Below are positions 8,568 through 17,900 of a stretch of 42,718 nucleotides of DNA, in pieces; position 1 is the stretch's first letter, and every line of letters begins with the position of its first letter. Source of the DNA: a virus; IMG/VR virus record IMGVR_UViG_3300012271_000022, positions 1 through 42,718 of that record. One strand, 5' to 3'. The notes beneath the pieces were generated by a model. The model had not been told where the DNA came from. It searched no databases and saw nothing but the letters and a program-made list of their open reading frames with translations. Position numbers and translations under genes: made by a program.

Positions 8568-8776
8568 GCAGTCCCGTATTACTTCTTGTAAAACAGATTG
8601 CAATGAAAACATTAAGACCCGTATTTGAGATAGAAGAGTGGCCCGAATCAGAGTTAGAATGGTGGGCTGCTTTCTTCTCTATTGACCAGAATAAAGATAA
8701 ACCAATTATAAAGTATCGCAAATCTACTGTTAGCGTTGTACAATCAATTAGCGATCTAAAAGAGGTATTGCGATAA
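8205..8776 (+). CDS. Tail assembly chaperone, -1 frameshift product (gpGT-like)
   Basis: The run of nine A then G (8549-8558) contains A AAA AAG in the zero frame at 8552-8558. Slipping back one base gives GAA at 8558 and an open frame of 72 further codons to TAA at 8774-8776. The extension reads EILSSPVLLLVKQIAMKT, then a domain with EWPESELEWWAAFFSIDQ that resembles the W..(A)FF element of lambda-type T domains. It ends at the tape measure start (stop and ATG share a base). The heptamer matches the efficient dnaX-type site. I see no obvious strong downstream stem. Confidence 0.85.
8549..8558 (+). promoter_or_regulatory. Programmed -1 ribosomal frameshift site
   Basis: Nine A followed by G; the relevant heptamer is A AAA AAG at 8552-8558, read as Lys-Lys before the shift and after it. 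It controls the ratio of the G-like to the GT-like chaperone. Confidence 0.82.
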
Positions 8777-11100
8777 TGTCTGATCAATTAAAAACCCTAG
8801 TTTATACTGTCAAGATGAATGTCGATGGTGCTGTTAAAGGTGCTAAAACAATGAGTCTAACCATGCTCGGTATGGGTGACGCTGCTGATGGTACAAACTC
8901 TGACATGGATCGTCTTGCCAAGACAATGACGGGTAAATACGGGGTATCTGTAAAAGCTGTTGTCGATAATACTAAATCTGCTCAAGCAGAAATGAAACGT
9001 TTAAATCGTGAAAGTATAAGATCAGAAAAAGCATTTAGAGCAGTAAGTAACCAATATAAACAACTTGCTCAAGGTGCTAAACTCGGCTCAGAAGAGATAG
9101 AGATCTTGAACGCTCAAATGCGTTTGGGTGCCAGTGCTACAGACGCTCAGAAGAATAAAGTTCGTGAACTTGTAACAGCCTTCCAATTGCAACGTAAAGA
9201 AATGACCAAGACCCAAGGATCTATGCGGGGGTTACGTGGTCAAATGTCAAACGTTGGTTTCCAGCTACAGGATATTGCAGTTCAGGCTCAGATGGGTACC
9301 GCGGCGTTTGTCATACTAGGACAACAGGGTTCACAGTTAGCGGGTGGTTTTGGACCCAAGGGTGCCTTGATTGGTGCTGGTATCGCTATCGGCGCAATGC
9401 TGTTAAATGTCTTAGTACCTTCTTTGGTTGACTCTGGCGAAAAAGTAAAAGAGTTAAGAGAAGAACTAGAAAGGCTTAAAAAAGAAACGGGTTTAACCGC
9501 CCTGCAAGCTCAAGTTTTAACAGACGGTAGAAACAAAGCAATTGAAGTAGCAAACAAAGAAATAAAAGCGATTGATAAACGGATAAAATCAGCAAAGGAA
9601 AATGTAGAAACTGAAAAAAACAAGGAGGCTATACAAAGAAGAACAACTGAAAGTCTAAGTAAAGATTCTGGTATGAGAAAACTTCATAATAGACTTTTAG
9701 CTGAAGCCGAAAAAAGAACGAAAGATGCTATTGTAGATTTACGTTCAGAAAAAGAGTCAAGAGAATCACAACTAAGAATAATCAAAGATTCAAACGTTGC
9801 AATCAAAGAGTACGGTGAAACCGTTGGTGATGTAGGATCAGACAAGTTAAACGATTGGACAGAATCAAATAAAAAACTAGTAGATTCATTAAAGGATCAA
9901 GTTGATGCTCTCGGTAAGTCAAAGTCTCAACTGCTAGAAACAGAACGTGCCCTAAAACTAAAATTAGCAGTAGAACGGAGAGCAAGCTATCAACAAATGA
10001 TTGACATTGCTAATGATTATGAAACATTAATCCTCGCCGAACGTCAACTTGAAGCTACACAAGCACAAACAAAAGCTGATGCTGATGCCGCTAAAGCTGC
10101 TGCTAAATTAGCAAAAGAAAAAGCTGCTGCTAACAAAGAGTTGGCAGGTTTACTAAAAGAATATGAGAGTCAAATAAATGAAGTGGCAGCAATTGAAGAA
10201 CGTTTGGATGGTGAAAGTCTAACAAGACTTGCCATGAAGTATACTGCAGAACGCAATATGTTGATAAAGCATGGTAAAGATTTAACCGCATTAGATGAAG
10301 AGTACGAAAAAAATAAGCGTAGAATACAAGCAACAGGTATAGAACGATACATGATAGCAGTAGAGGATCAACTGCAAACATTTGATGAAGTCGTTGAAGC
10401 TAGTCTAACCAACTTTACTAAGTCTTTTGGTCAAGCGTTTTCTGGTGCAATATTGGAGTCTGACAACCTTGGTGATGGATTGAAAAATATATTTGTAGGT
10501 GCTACCAAAGGTTTACTTTCTTTCTTTGGTGAGTGGGCCGCGCAAGAATTATTATTATGGACGTTACGAAAACTCTTAGATAAAACTGCTGCTGTACCTG
10601 CTGCTGCCGCTATGACTTTAAATGCTCAACAGGCTTCATTACAAGCTGGTCTAAACGCATATACTTCAACTGCTGCAATACCTATATATGGACCTGGGTT
10701 AGCCCCTGCTGCTATGGGTAAAGCACTATCGGAAACACAACCGTTCGCCGCCGTTATTGGTGGTATAGCTGCAGCTTTTGCAGGTACGTTCGATAAAGGC
10801 GGTGTCATTCCTCAAGATATGTTTGGTATCGTTTCAGAATATGGTAACGAGCTAGTAAACGGGGTTATGGTTAAAGGTGGCCAAGGTGGTAGTCGTGTTA
10901 CTAGCCGTGAAGAAACAGCAAACATGATGAATGGCGGTAAAGGTGGTGACAACTTTTATATTACTGGTGGCGATAACGCATCTGCAGAACAAATAACCAG
11001 GGCTATGATACGGAAGTTAAAAAGTCGAGGTGGTAAAGACTTAGATACTGCACTGTATGAGTCAGGTCAACGTGGTAGAAGAAATAAAGGTAAAAGATAA
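8776..11100 (+). CDS. Tape measure protein
   Basis: The 774-residue product sets tail length and occupies the tube lumen. Residues 1-60 are a folded start. Then come a long heptad-like helical region (about 70-150), a segment with QLQDIAVQAQMG...GQQGSQLAGGFGP (about 160-195) typical of tape measures, a hydrophobic stretch ALIGAGIAIGAMLLNVLV, long Lys/Glu-rich coiled coils (about 215-470) and a C-terminal Gly-rich domain with TFDKGGVIPQDMFGIVSEYG, seen at the end of lambda-H-type proteins. At about 0.15 nm per residue it predicts a tail somewhat over 100 nm. Its last 20 codons recur in the next gene (see repeat at 11039-11102). Confidence 0.92.
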   Translation: MSDQLKTLVYTVKMNVDGAVKGAKTMSLTMLGMGDAADGTNSDMDRLAKTMTGKYGVSVKAVVDNTKSAQAEMKRLNRESIRSEKAFRAVSNQYKQLAQGAKLGSEEIEILNAQMRLGASATDAQKNKVRELVTAFQLQRKEMTKTQGSMRGLRGQMSNVGFQLQDIAVQAQMGTAAFVILGQQGSQLAGGFGPKGALIGAGIAIGAMLLNVLVPSLVDSGEKVKELREELERLKKETGLTALQAQVLTDGRNKAIEVANKEIKAIDKRIKSAKENVETEKNKEAIQRRTTESLSKDSGMRKLHNRLLAEAEKRTKDAIVDLRSEKESRESQLRIIKDSNVAIKEYGETVGDVGSDKLNDWTESNKKLVDSLKDQVDALGKSKSQLLETERALKLKLAVERRASYQQMIDIANDYETLILAERQLEATQAQTKADADAAKAAAKLAKEKAAANKELAGLLKEYESQINEVAAIEERLDGESLTRLAMKYTAERNMLIKHGKDLTALDEEYEKNKRRIQATGIERYMIAVEDQLQTFDEVVEASLTNFTKSFGQAFSGAILESDNLGDGLKNIFVGATKGLLSFFGEWAAQELLLWTLRKLLDKTAAVPAAAAMTLNAQQASLQAGLNAYTSTAAIPIYGPGLAPAAMGKALSETQPFAAVIGGIAAAFAGTFDKGGVIPQDMFGIVSEYGNELVNGVMVKGGQGGSRVTSREETANMMNGGKGGDNFYITGGDNASAEQITRAMIRKLKSRGGKDLDTALYESGQRGRRNKGKR

Positions 11101-11102
11101 TG
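11039..11102 (+). repeat. Direct repeat copy A (end of tape measure gene)
   Basis: This segment, encoding LDTALYESGQRGRRNKGKR and the stop/ATG junction, recurs at 11266-11329 with only two base differences. The copies bracket a chimeric small gene and mark a recombination scar. Confidence 0.9.
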
Positions 11103-11327
11103 TATGACATAAGCGATTACCCGTGGGCTGAATTTTCACTAACCGAAAACCGAAACCAGTTTATAATCGATACTTTAGCGTTAAGACGTAATAAACGTGG
11201 TAAAGGTCATCACAGATACGACATAGAACTTGTCACTATTGACATGCCTATGGATCAAGGTAGAGACTTAGATACTGCACTGTATGAGTTAGGACAACGT
11301 GGTAGAAGAAATAAAGGTAAAAGATAA
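11100..11327 (+). CDS. Chimeric small gene: 5' end of tail protein fused to 3' end of tape measure
   Basis: The 75-codon reading frame is not an independent family. Its first 55 residues (MYDISDYPWAEFSLTENR...) are near-identical to the start of the tail protein whose internal start is at 14398. Its last 20 (DLDTALYELGQRGRRNKGKR) are the end of the tape measure. It therefore looks like a truncated, fused remnant left when a module was inserted downstream. It is open and overlaps its neighbours by one base at each end, so a product may still be made. Base differences from the 14398 copy are mostly silent, so it has not simply decayed. Confidence 0.75.
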   Translation: MYDISDYPWAEFSLTENRNQFIIDTLALRRNKRGKGHHRYDIELVTIDMPMDQGRDLDTALYELGQRGRRNKGKR

Positions 11328-11329
11328 TG
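11266..11329 (+). repeat. Direct repeat copy A' (recurs from 11039-11102)
   Basis: Second copy of the tape-measure tail end, differing at two positions. The ATG of the next gene (11327) lies in its last bases, just as the chimeric gene's ATG lies at the end of copy A. Confidence 0.9.
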
Positions 11330-14083
11330 CCAAGTAAAAAACATGAGTCATCAATCATTGTGTCTAACACAAACATACCAAACGGTGTTTATAGGTTTGT
11401 CGTTACAGATTGGGACACAAATACATTGTACGAGTCATCGGTTCAGACCGTTGTTGATGGTGAAGTAGATTTTTTAATAGGTGCTGCCCGTGGTCAAAAA
11501 TGTATGGTAGGTGTAACGCCCAATGACTTCCCACCTGAATACAGTGCGTACTTTGGTAGAATATCGGACGGTACTGTTGAAATGTTTGCTAATGAAAGTA
11601 TGAAAATAGGAAATGACTTTGCACCAACAAACATATTGTTACTAGGAAGTGAAAATTTTAATAACGGGAACACGTTTAATATAAACGGTGTATCAGTAAC
11701 TATAACAAGTCAATACAGTTTGCATGTTGGTTTAAACGGTATGTATGATTACTTGGATATTGGACAAAGTGAAACCTTGCAAATACCTTACACAGAAGAA
11801 GATGCAACACTTGGCACTTCTATTTGGGTAGACGGTTGGGACAACTCATTAACAGGATATAACCCTAATGGTGGGGGTAGATGGGTAGATCAAGGTGACG
11901 GTTGGTATTCAACTAATTACAGTGAATTTCCTTTTACTAGAATAGCATTACTTGACGTTGATGAAGATGATATTTACGAGTTTAAAATAGAAATGAGGGA
12001 AAGTTCTCTAGGTGGTAGTTTAGCCGGTGAAATAAAGTTTAGTTTCGTAGATTCCAACAACGATTTTATAGGGCAAGAATATCAGAAGAATATTGGAAGT
12101 GATACGACTGCAGTTAACAGGTTTACGGTACCTTCAAACGCCGTTGGTTTTGTTGTAGATCCAGGTAGCGGTACAAGAGTAGATTTTAGAATAACAACAT
12201 TGTCAAGAGTGGAACCAGCTGAAATTAGCTATATCAATGTTCTTGTAAAAGGTTCTGAACAAGTAAGTGCCAAACTCGCTCAAACCGATTCTTTGTCAGG
12301 TACTAATTGGGTAAAAGACGGGTCCGAGTATACACACACACCTGGTCAGACTGCACCTTTAAGTGTTGCTGTTGCAACCTCAGTTGGTAAAGTAATCCAG
12401 ATAAGTTGTAACACAAAAAACGCTACGGCAGGTTCAATTACAATACCTAACGCAACACGCGACTACAGTACCGTAATGAACGATGGTGATGTTTGGTTAG
12501 TCAAAGCTACTAATAGTTCGTTTACTGTGAACTACACGCCTACAAGCGATTTTGACGGTGTTGTGTACGACACCTTTATAAGAGAAGTAATCACAGAAGT
12601 TTACGCGGCTAACGTATACGATCTAATTTCGGTAGATCACCCTACGTCTGGCAAAGCAACCTTAGAATGGAAGTGGCCTATAATTGCTTTGAGAAATAGT
12701 GTAACAGAAACACCCGACTACTATTTGACAGGTAAACTTGAACAGTCAGAAGATTTTGCACACAGATATGATAATGAAGAACAAAGCGCCGTTTATGAAA
12801 ACGTAAACTATGCAGGTACTAGAAGTGGTATCAGCCTTAGATCTGGCGGGTCGTGGGTAGAAGTTTTTAACGCTGTTGGTTTAGGTGGTTATACAGAGCA
12901 AGGTGTTATAAGTGGACCACTAATTGAAGAAGGTGGGTTTACAATAAGCGGTTCAGGTTTTACGTACTTAGGTTGGGGTAACTACTTTGCTGAAAATTCA
13001 ACTAACGACATTATACGAGCAGACATAAACGGTGTTGAAGGTGAAAAGATACACATAACAGTTTTAAAAAGAGGTGATACAAGCGGTACTATCATACCAA
13101 GACTTGTTGGTGATACTGTCACAACAGGAAACCTTGATTCGAGTTCAGATCAATTGCATGACATTTATGTAATAACAATACCTGCTAATGTTTTAAGAGT
13201 AGAATATGTAGCTAACAATTTTGAAGGTAGAATAAGTAGACTTATCGTTTCAAACTTCTTACGAGAATTAGATGATCCCAGCAATGATCAATATCAATCA
13301 TTGTTTGCTAATGCAAACAGATCAGGACCACAAGTTGACGATTTAAGAATGTATTATTTTGACTTTGATTTGTTTATACCTCCTATGCCTGATAACTACG
13401 GTACTACTAACTCTGATGGTATTTTATTAAATAGGGGTTTTGACACATCTAAATCATATTTAGGGAATGCCTTTATGGTTGGCGGTGACATTAAAAATAT
13501 ATCTGATGCTGGTGTTGATGGTAAAACAGACACATTCTTTAATCACGGCCAAATATTTGGTGGTCATCGTGGTTTTCGTAATCATTCACAAGCACATCAC
13601 GTATTGACAAACTCAGAAATAAATAGACATGGTGAGACACAAGCTGCTTTGTTTTTTGCTACAGTTGAAGAAAGGCTTACACTTTGGAATTTATATGTAG
13701 ATAACGTTCGTTCTACATCTTCTTTACAGTTAAGTGATTTTATGAACATAGACCCACCTGTTCAAGCTATAAGTACAGAAGGCGCTTTGTCAGGTGATTG
13801 CAATGAAACCTCAGTAATTAGACAATGTAATGTTTTAAGAACCGTACCTAAAATAGATCCTAAAGCAAAAGTAGCAATGACTCACATGGAATTTGAACAT
13901 AAACTGTCTAACGCAAGCACGTGGCAAACTTTAGACTTACCATTGGTTGATCTACCAGGGTTCGTGGGTAACAGAAGAAGGACATTTGATTTGTCACCTG
14001 ACACTTATGACTTTAGATGTAGATGTATTAACGGCGAACATACGGGAAGTTGGGCTACAATAAGTAATCAGGTTGTCAACTAA
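11327..14083 (+). CDS. Large tail-tip associated protein, inserted module
   Basis: I do not recognise a single family for this 918-residue protein. The N-terminus (NGVYRFVVTDWDTNTLYESSVQ...) looks like a small beta domain. Two later stretches (about 165-310 and 500-650) share the pattern of beta-sandwich carbohydrate-binding domains, e.g. WVDQGDGWYSTNYSEFPF. The last 80 residues, with FEHKLSNASTWQTLDLP and YDFRCRCINGEHTGSW, look like a fibronectin type III domain. Asn, Thr, Ser and Gly richness and the absence of long helices suit a surface adhesin or tail-tip decoration. It lies between tape measure and hub genes in a segment that interrupts an otherwise contiguous pair, so it was probably acquired. 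Confidence 0.6.
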   Translation: MPSKKHESSIIVSNTNIPNGVYRFVVTDWDTNTLYESSVQTVVDGEVDFLIGAARGQKCMVGVTPNDFPPEYSAYFGRISDGTVEMFANESMKIGNDFAPTNILLLGSENFNNGNTFNINGVSVTITSQYSLHVGLNGMYDYLDIGQSETLQIPYTEEDATLGTSIWVDGWDNSLTGYNPNGGGRWVDQGDGWYSTNYSEFPFTRIALLDVDEDDIYEFKIEMRESSLGGSLAGEIKFSFVDSNNDFIGQEYQKNIGSDTTAVNRFTVPSNAVGFVVDPGSGTRVDFRITTLSRVEPAEISYINVLVKGSEQVSAKLAQTDSLSGTNWVKDGSEYTHTPGQTAPLSVAVATSVGKVIQISCNTKNATAGSITIPNATRDYSTVMNDGDVWLVKATNSSFTVNYTPTSDFDGVVYDTFIREVITEVYAANVYDLISVDHPTSGKATLEWKWPIIALRNSVTETPDYYLTGKLEQSEDFAHRYDNEEQSAVYENVNYAGTRSGISLRSGGSWVEVFNAVGLGGYTEQGVISGPLIEEGGFTISGSGFTYLGWGNYFAENSTNDIIRADINGVEGEKIHITVLKRGDTSGTIIPRLVGDTVTTGNLDSSSDQLHDIYVITIPANVLRVEYVANNFEGRISRLIVSNFLRELDDPSNDQYQSLFANANRSGPQVDDLRMYYFDFDLFIPPMPDNYGTTNSDGILLNRGFDTSKSYLGNAFMVGGDIKNISDAGVDGKTDTFFNHGQIFGGHRGFRNHSQAHHVLTNSEINRHGETQAALFFATVEERLTLWNLYVDNVRSTSSLQLSDFMNIDPPVQAISTEGALSGDCNETSVIRQCNVLRTVPKIDPKAKVAMTHMEFEHKLSNASTWQTLDLPLVDLPGFVGNRRRTFDLSPDTYDFRCRCINGEHTGSWATISNQVVN

Positions 14084-14988
14084 TGAATAATGTATGGGGT
14101 TTATCAGGTGCTTGGAGAACAAACTTTACTGATGTTACACCTCCTGTACTAACATTAATTGGTGGTAATGCTGTAGTCCTTGTCGGGACACTGTATAAAG
14201 AACAAGGTTACTCTGCATCGGATAATGTTGATGGTGACATAACGTATCGAGTTTGGAGTGTGATACCTGCTACAAATGTTGTCGGTTTGTTTTATATTGA
14301 CTACTATGTGTTTGACAACGTAGCTAACTTGACAAAGGTAAGTAGACCTTTAATTGTATCATCTGGTTATACACCAATCCCAGAAGAGGAATTTATAATG
14401 TATGACATAAGCGACTACCCATGGGCTGAGTTTTCACTAACTGAAAATCGTACCCAATTTGTTCTTGATACTTTATCACTAAGACGTAAAAAACGTGGTA
14501 AAGGTCATCATCGATACGAAATAGAGTTAGTCACAATCGATATGCCAATGGATCAAGGTAGGGATATAAAAGCAAGATTATCAGATGCGTATGACGCAAA
14601 GCTGACTTTCATACATCCACGCTTAGGTTTTAGTCGTGGTACTGAACCAGAGGAAGGGATTACTTCAAATAACAATTATGCGAAAGGTTTACGTGAAATA
14701 GCACTTACATCTGAAGGTACTTGGCAAATGAAGTCAGGCGATATTTTTACCTTTGCCAACCATACAAAAGTGTATGAGATTGTTGGTTCTACTGAATTAA
14801 AAAATGGAACTAGTGTTATTAGATTAAGTAGTCAATTACAGAAAGCTGTGGTTCAAGGTGAAGAGATCACCGTTAATGGTGTAGCATGGACATTAATTTC
14901 TGATAGTGTCATAGAAGTGTCTACTGAAGCATCGGAAAACCAAGACATGAAACTGGTACTAAACGCTGTAGAGGATTTATCATTTTGA
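14083..14988 (+). CDS. Ig-like (DUF5011) domain fused to minor tail protein
   Basis: The 301-residue frame has two parts. Residues 20-100, with TPPVLTLIGGNAVVLVG, then DNVDGDI, then a strand pattern ending in VSRPLIV, match a DUF5011/HYR-like immunoglobulin domain. Residues 106-301 begin MYDISDYPWAEFSL and form a separate minor tail protein, whose truncated double lies at 11100. The second part retains its own start (14398) and ribosome site (GAGGA, 14386-14390). So a long fused product and a short 196-residue product may both be made. The C-terminal part probably corresponds to a distal-tail or connector component next to the hub; the precise family is not clear to me. Confidence 0.7.
   Translation: MNNVWGLSGAWRTNFTDVTPPVLTLIGGNAVVLVGTLYKEQGYSASDNVDGDITYRVWSVIPATNVVGLFYIDYYVFDNVANLTKVSRPLIVSSGYTPIPEEEFIMYDISDYPWAEFSLTENRTQFVLDTLSLRRKKRGKGHHRYEIELVTIDMPMDQGRDIKARLSDAYDAKLTFIHPRLGFSRGTEPEEGITSNNNYAKGLREIALTSEGTWQMKSGDIFTFANHTKVYEIVGSTELKNGTSVIRLSSQLQKAVVQGEEITVNGVAWTLISDSVIEVSTEASENQDMKLVLNAVEDLSF
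14398..14988 (+). CDS. Minor tail protein, internal-start product of the 14083 gene
   Basis: This is the same frame as the fused gene, starting at an ATG with GAGGA 7 bases upstream; it would yield 196 residues. The beginning matches residue for residue, with few changes, the chimeric gene at 11100. This suggests that 14398 is the ancestral start and that the Ig-like segment was joined on later. After that, GTEPEEGITSNNNYAKGLREIALTSE and a beta-rich end with ITVNGVAWTLISDSVIEVS follow. The stop overlaps the hub gene start by 4 bases. Confidence 0.6.
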   Translation: MYDISDYPWAEFSLTENRTQFVLDTLSLRRKKRGKGHHRYEIELVTIDMPMDQGRDIKARLSDAYDAKLTFIHPRLGFSRGTEPEEGITSNNNYAKGLREIALTSEGTWQMKSGDIFTFANHTKVYEIVGSTELKNGTSVIRLSSQLQKAVVQGEEITVNGVAWTLISDSVIEVSTEASENQDMKLVLNAVEDLSF

Positions 14989-17900
14989 ACAATGCACCAG
15001 CATCAATAGTAGCACTCTTAGAATCAGATAATTTTGAATATGCAAACCTGGTAAAAGTAAATTTAGGTGACGCTTACGGTTTAGGTGTAGATTTTATCCT
15101 TTATTATAGTGACCATAGGAACACCTTAATTTATGACGGTGATACATACACACCTAACAATCACTTAACAGAGCTTGACGGTATAAGCAGAAAAGCCGAA
15201 ACCGGTTCAGATAAAGTAGATATTTCGTTCGGTGTAACTGATATAAATCTTATTGACGGTATTAGAGCAGAAAGATATATAAACAAACCAACTGAAATAC
15301 TGAGAGTAATCGTTGTTGAAGGTGTTGTGTTTGAAGATTATGCCATACCTATAAGAACTGCTTGGGGTATATCGCATTCTATTGAGGGCGGTTTAAATGA
15401 CCGGTTCATTACCTTAACAATTGATTCTTCATTAGGTGACTTAGAAACTGATAATGGTTGGTACGTATTAAACTCAAGTCACCAACAAAGACAACCGAAC
15501 GATTTAATAATGAATTGGGCCAGTACTGTATTTACAGACGAACAAAAGACTCGATACATAAGCAATCCGAGTGGTGTCATTACGCAAGATGTTAAACCTC
15601 CTTCTTTGCCTGTTATATACGGGTATAAGAACGTCACCCCTGTACCTATTCTTAGATTGCAACATAGAAAGACTCACACTAGTTACAGACATTATTTTAC
15701 TACGTGGATCTACGTAGTGGGTATCGGACAATTAACGAATGTCGATGTGGCTAACCTTCGAAAAGGTGGTGAAGCAATTGATATGAAGAACGTAATTGAT
15801 GACTCTTTTGATGTGGGTGGTTGGTCATATCGTGTGCTGACACCTACTGAAAATACTACTTTCATAAAAACCAATACTAAGTTGAATTTCTGGCGTGAAA
15901 ACATGGACACAAACGAAAGAAATCGTCTAAACGGTATGTTCGGAAAAGGTTTAACACTTCTATTTGTCAAAAATAGAAACCGTGACGATTGGGTGCAGTC
16001 TAATCCTGAATTTACTGTTCCTGTACTTGGAAAAGACATCTACGATCCAAGGGTACCAACAGGACCACAAGCTGATCAGAAGTACCTTAGAAATCCAGCA
16101 CTACAATATTATGATTTTTTACGCTCAACTGATTACGGTGCAGGTAATAAGAATGTTAGTGTTAGTGAAGCAAACATAACTATATTAGCAAATCACTTTG
16201 ACAACTTACCAGGCTCAGAGGGTAATCCAGGTATAGATAGTATTCGATTTGATGTTCAGTTAGATACCGGTAAACCATTAACCGATAACATGAATATATG
16301 GATTGAGGGTGCTAGGCTTTACACTAGCGATTATTATGGCGAGTTTCTAGTAAGGGCTGAAACTATTGCTACCCCTGTTTACTCTTTCACTGAGGACGAT
16401 TTAGAAGGTGATCCAGATTACAGTTCAGGCGATTTTACTGATAAAATAACCAGATTAACTTATAAGGTTAAACAGTTAGCTCCTGACATTTCAGAAGATG
16501 CAGAAGTCGGAGATTTAATCGAGGTTGATGTTGAAGCTACGTTTCCACCAATTAACAGTGGAATATATAATGCTTGGTTAGCTGAAGATGGAGGGATAGA
16601 AAATTTTGAATCCGAACAGTTAGAGTACGTAACAGAGCTACAGCAAGGTTTTTTTTGGGCCATGGTTGACGCTAGGGTGTCAAGACAACCAAGGACGCTT
16701 ACGTTGCCAGTTGGACCTATAGGATGGTTGCTTGAAGCTGGTGATGTAATAGAGTATTCATCTGACATTTCAAAGCATGACGAATCACTTTGGCGTATTG
16801 TTGAAGTAAAAGAGAATGATAGTGCTGGTATTGATTTAGATTGCGTTGGGTATGCTGACGAATTTTATTCACCCGATCCGAATGTTATACCTGACCCCAC
16901 GCCTTTTGCTAAACCACCTACAGAAGATAAGTTAATAGCCGTCATTGGTTTTGAAATACTAAACATACAGGATAATTACTACTTAAACTTTCAACCATTA
17001 GTAACATCAAATGTAGCTTACTATGCTGTCGAAGTTGAAAGTACGTCCGATGAAGGTGTCATAATATATGATGAACCTCAGTTAGCATTCCCACCGTTGT
17101 TACTTCCTGACATAATCGCTGGATCATATATTTCTAGGGTTGTAGCTGTAGGTATCAACAATGAAGGAATTGAAGGTAACTACAGTTTCACAATAAACGG
17201 ATTAGTCACATCTACCGATACACCAGACGTTTCTGATGTGGTACCAGGTCGAATAGTTGTTGAACCTCCTACACCATTATTCGAGAATAGAACGTATGAA
17301 TGGCGCTATTATACTTCACAAAATTCGACTGCTGTTTATTGGGGTGACGCGAGAGTCTTTAACCTTGCACCAATAGTGGAAGATGTTACCTACTTTATTG
17401 AGTATCGTTTAAAATCTATAATTAATAGCGTTACACCTGGCGCTTGGGTTGACATACAGATTAATGGTGTTGAACAAATATTGTATACATGGATCGCCTA
17501 TGCAGATGACGATCAAGGTTCTGGTATAACTACAGACATTGAAGGTAAGAGTTATTACGGTATAGCCACGGGAAGGACAAACCCTACTATTAAAATTGAT
17601 GTGCCTGAGTTATTCGATTGGTTTTTACAACTTGTAGGGGACGGCGCACCCGCGGTAACAGCAACATTAAGCAATGAAGCACACATTATACCCACTGATG
17701 AATTAGGTGAAGTTGTTAGTTACTTTGGTGCTGTTACTACAATGCAAGTTTCCGTTGGTTTAGCCGATGATACTGCAGCATGGAATATATCAGCGACAAC
17801 AGGACCAGGTGTAACTGGAACATTAACCGATGCAACATTTACCGTTACAGGTATGACTTTTGATTCTAGCTTTGTTAGATTGATAGCGACCAGAAGTAAC

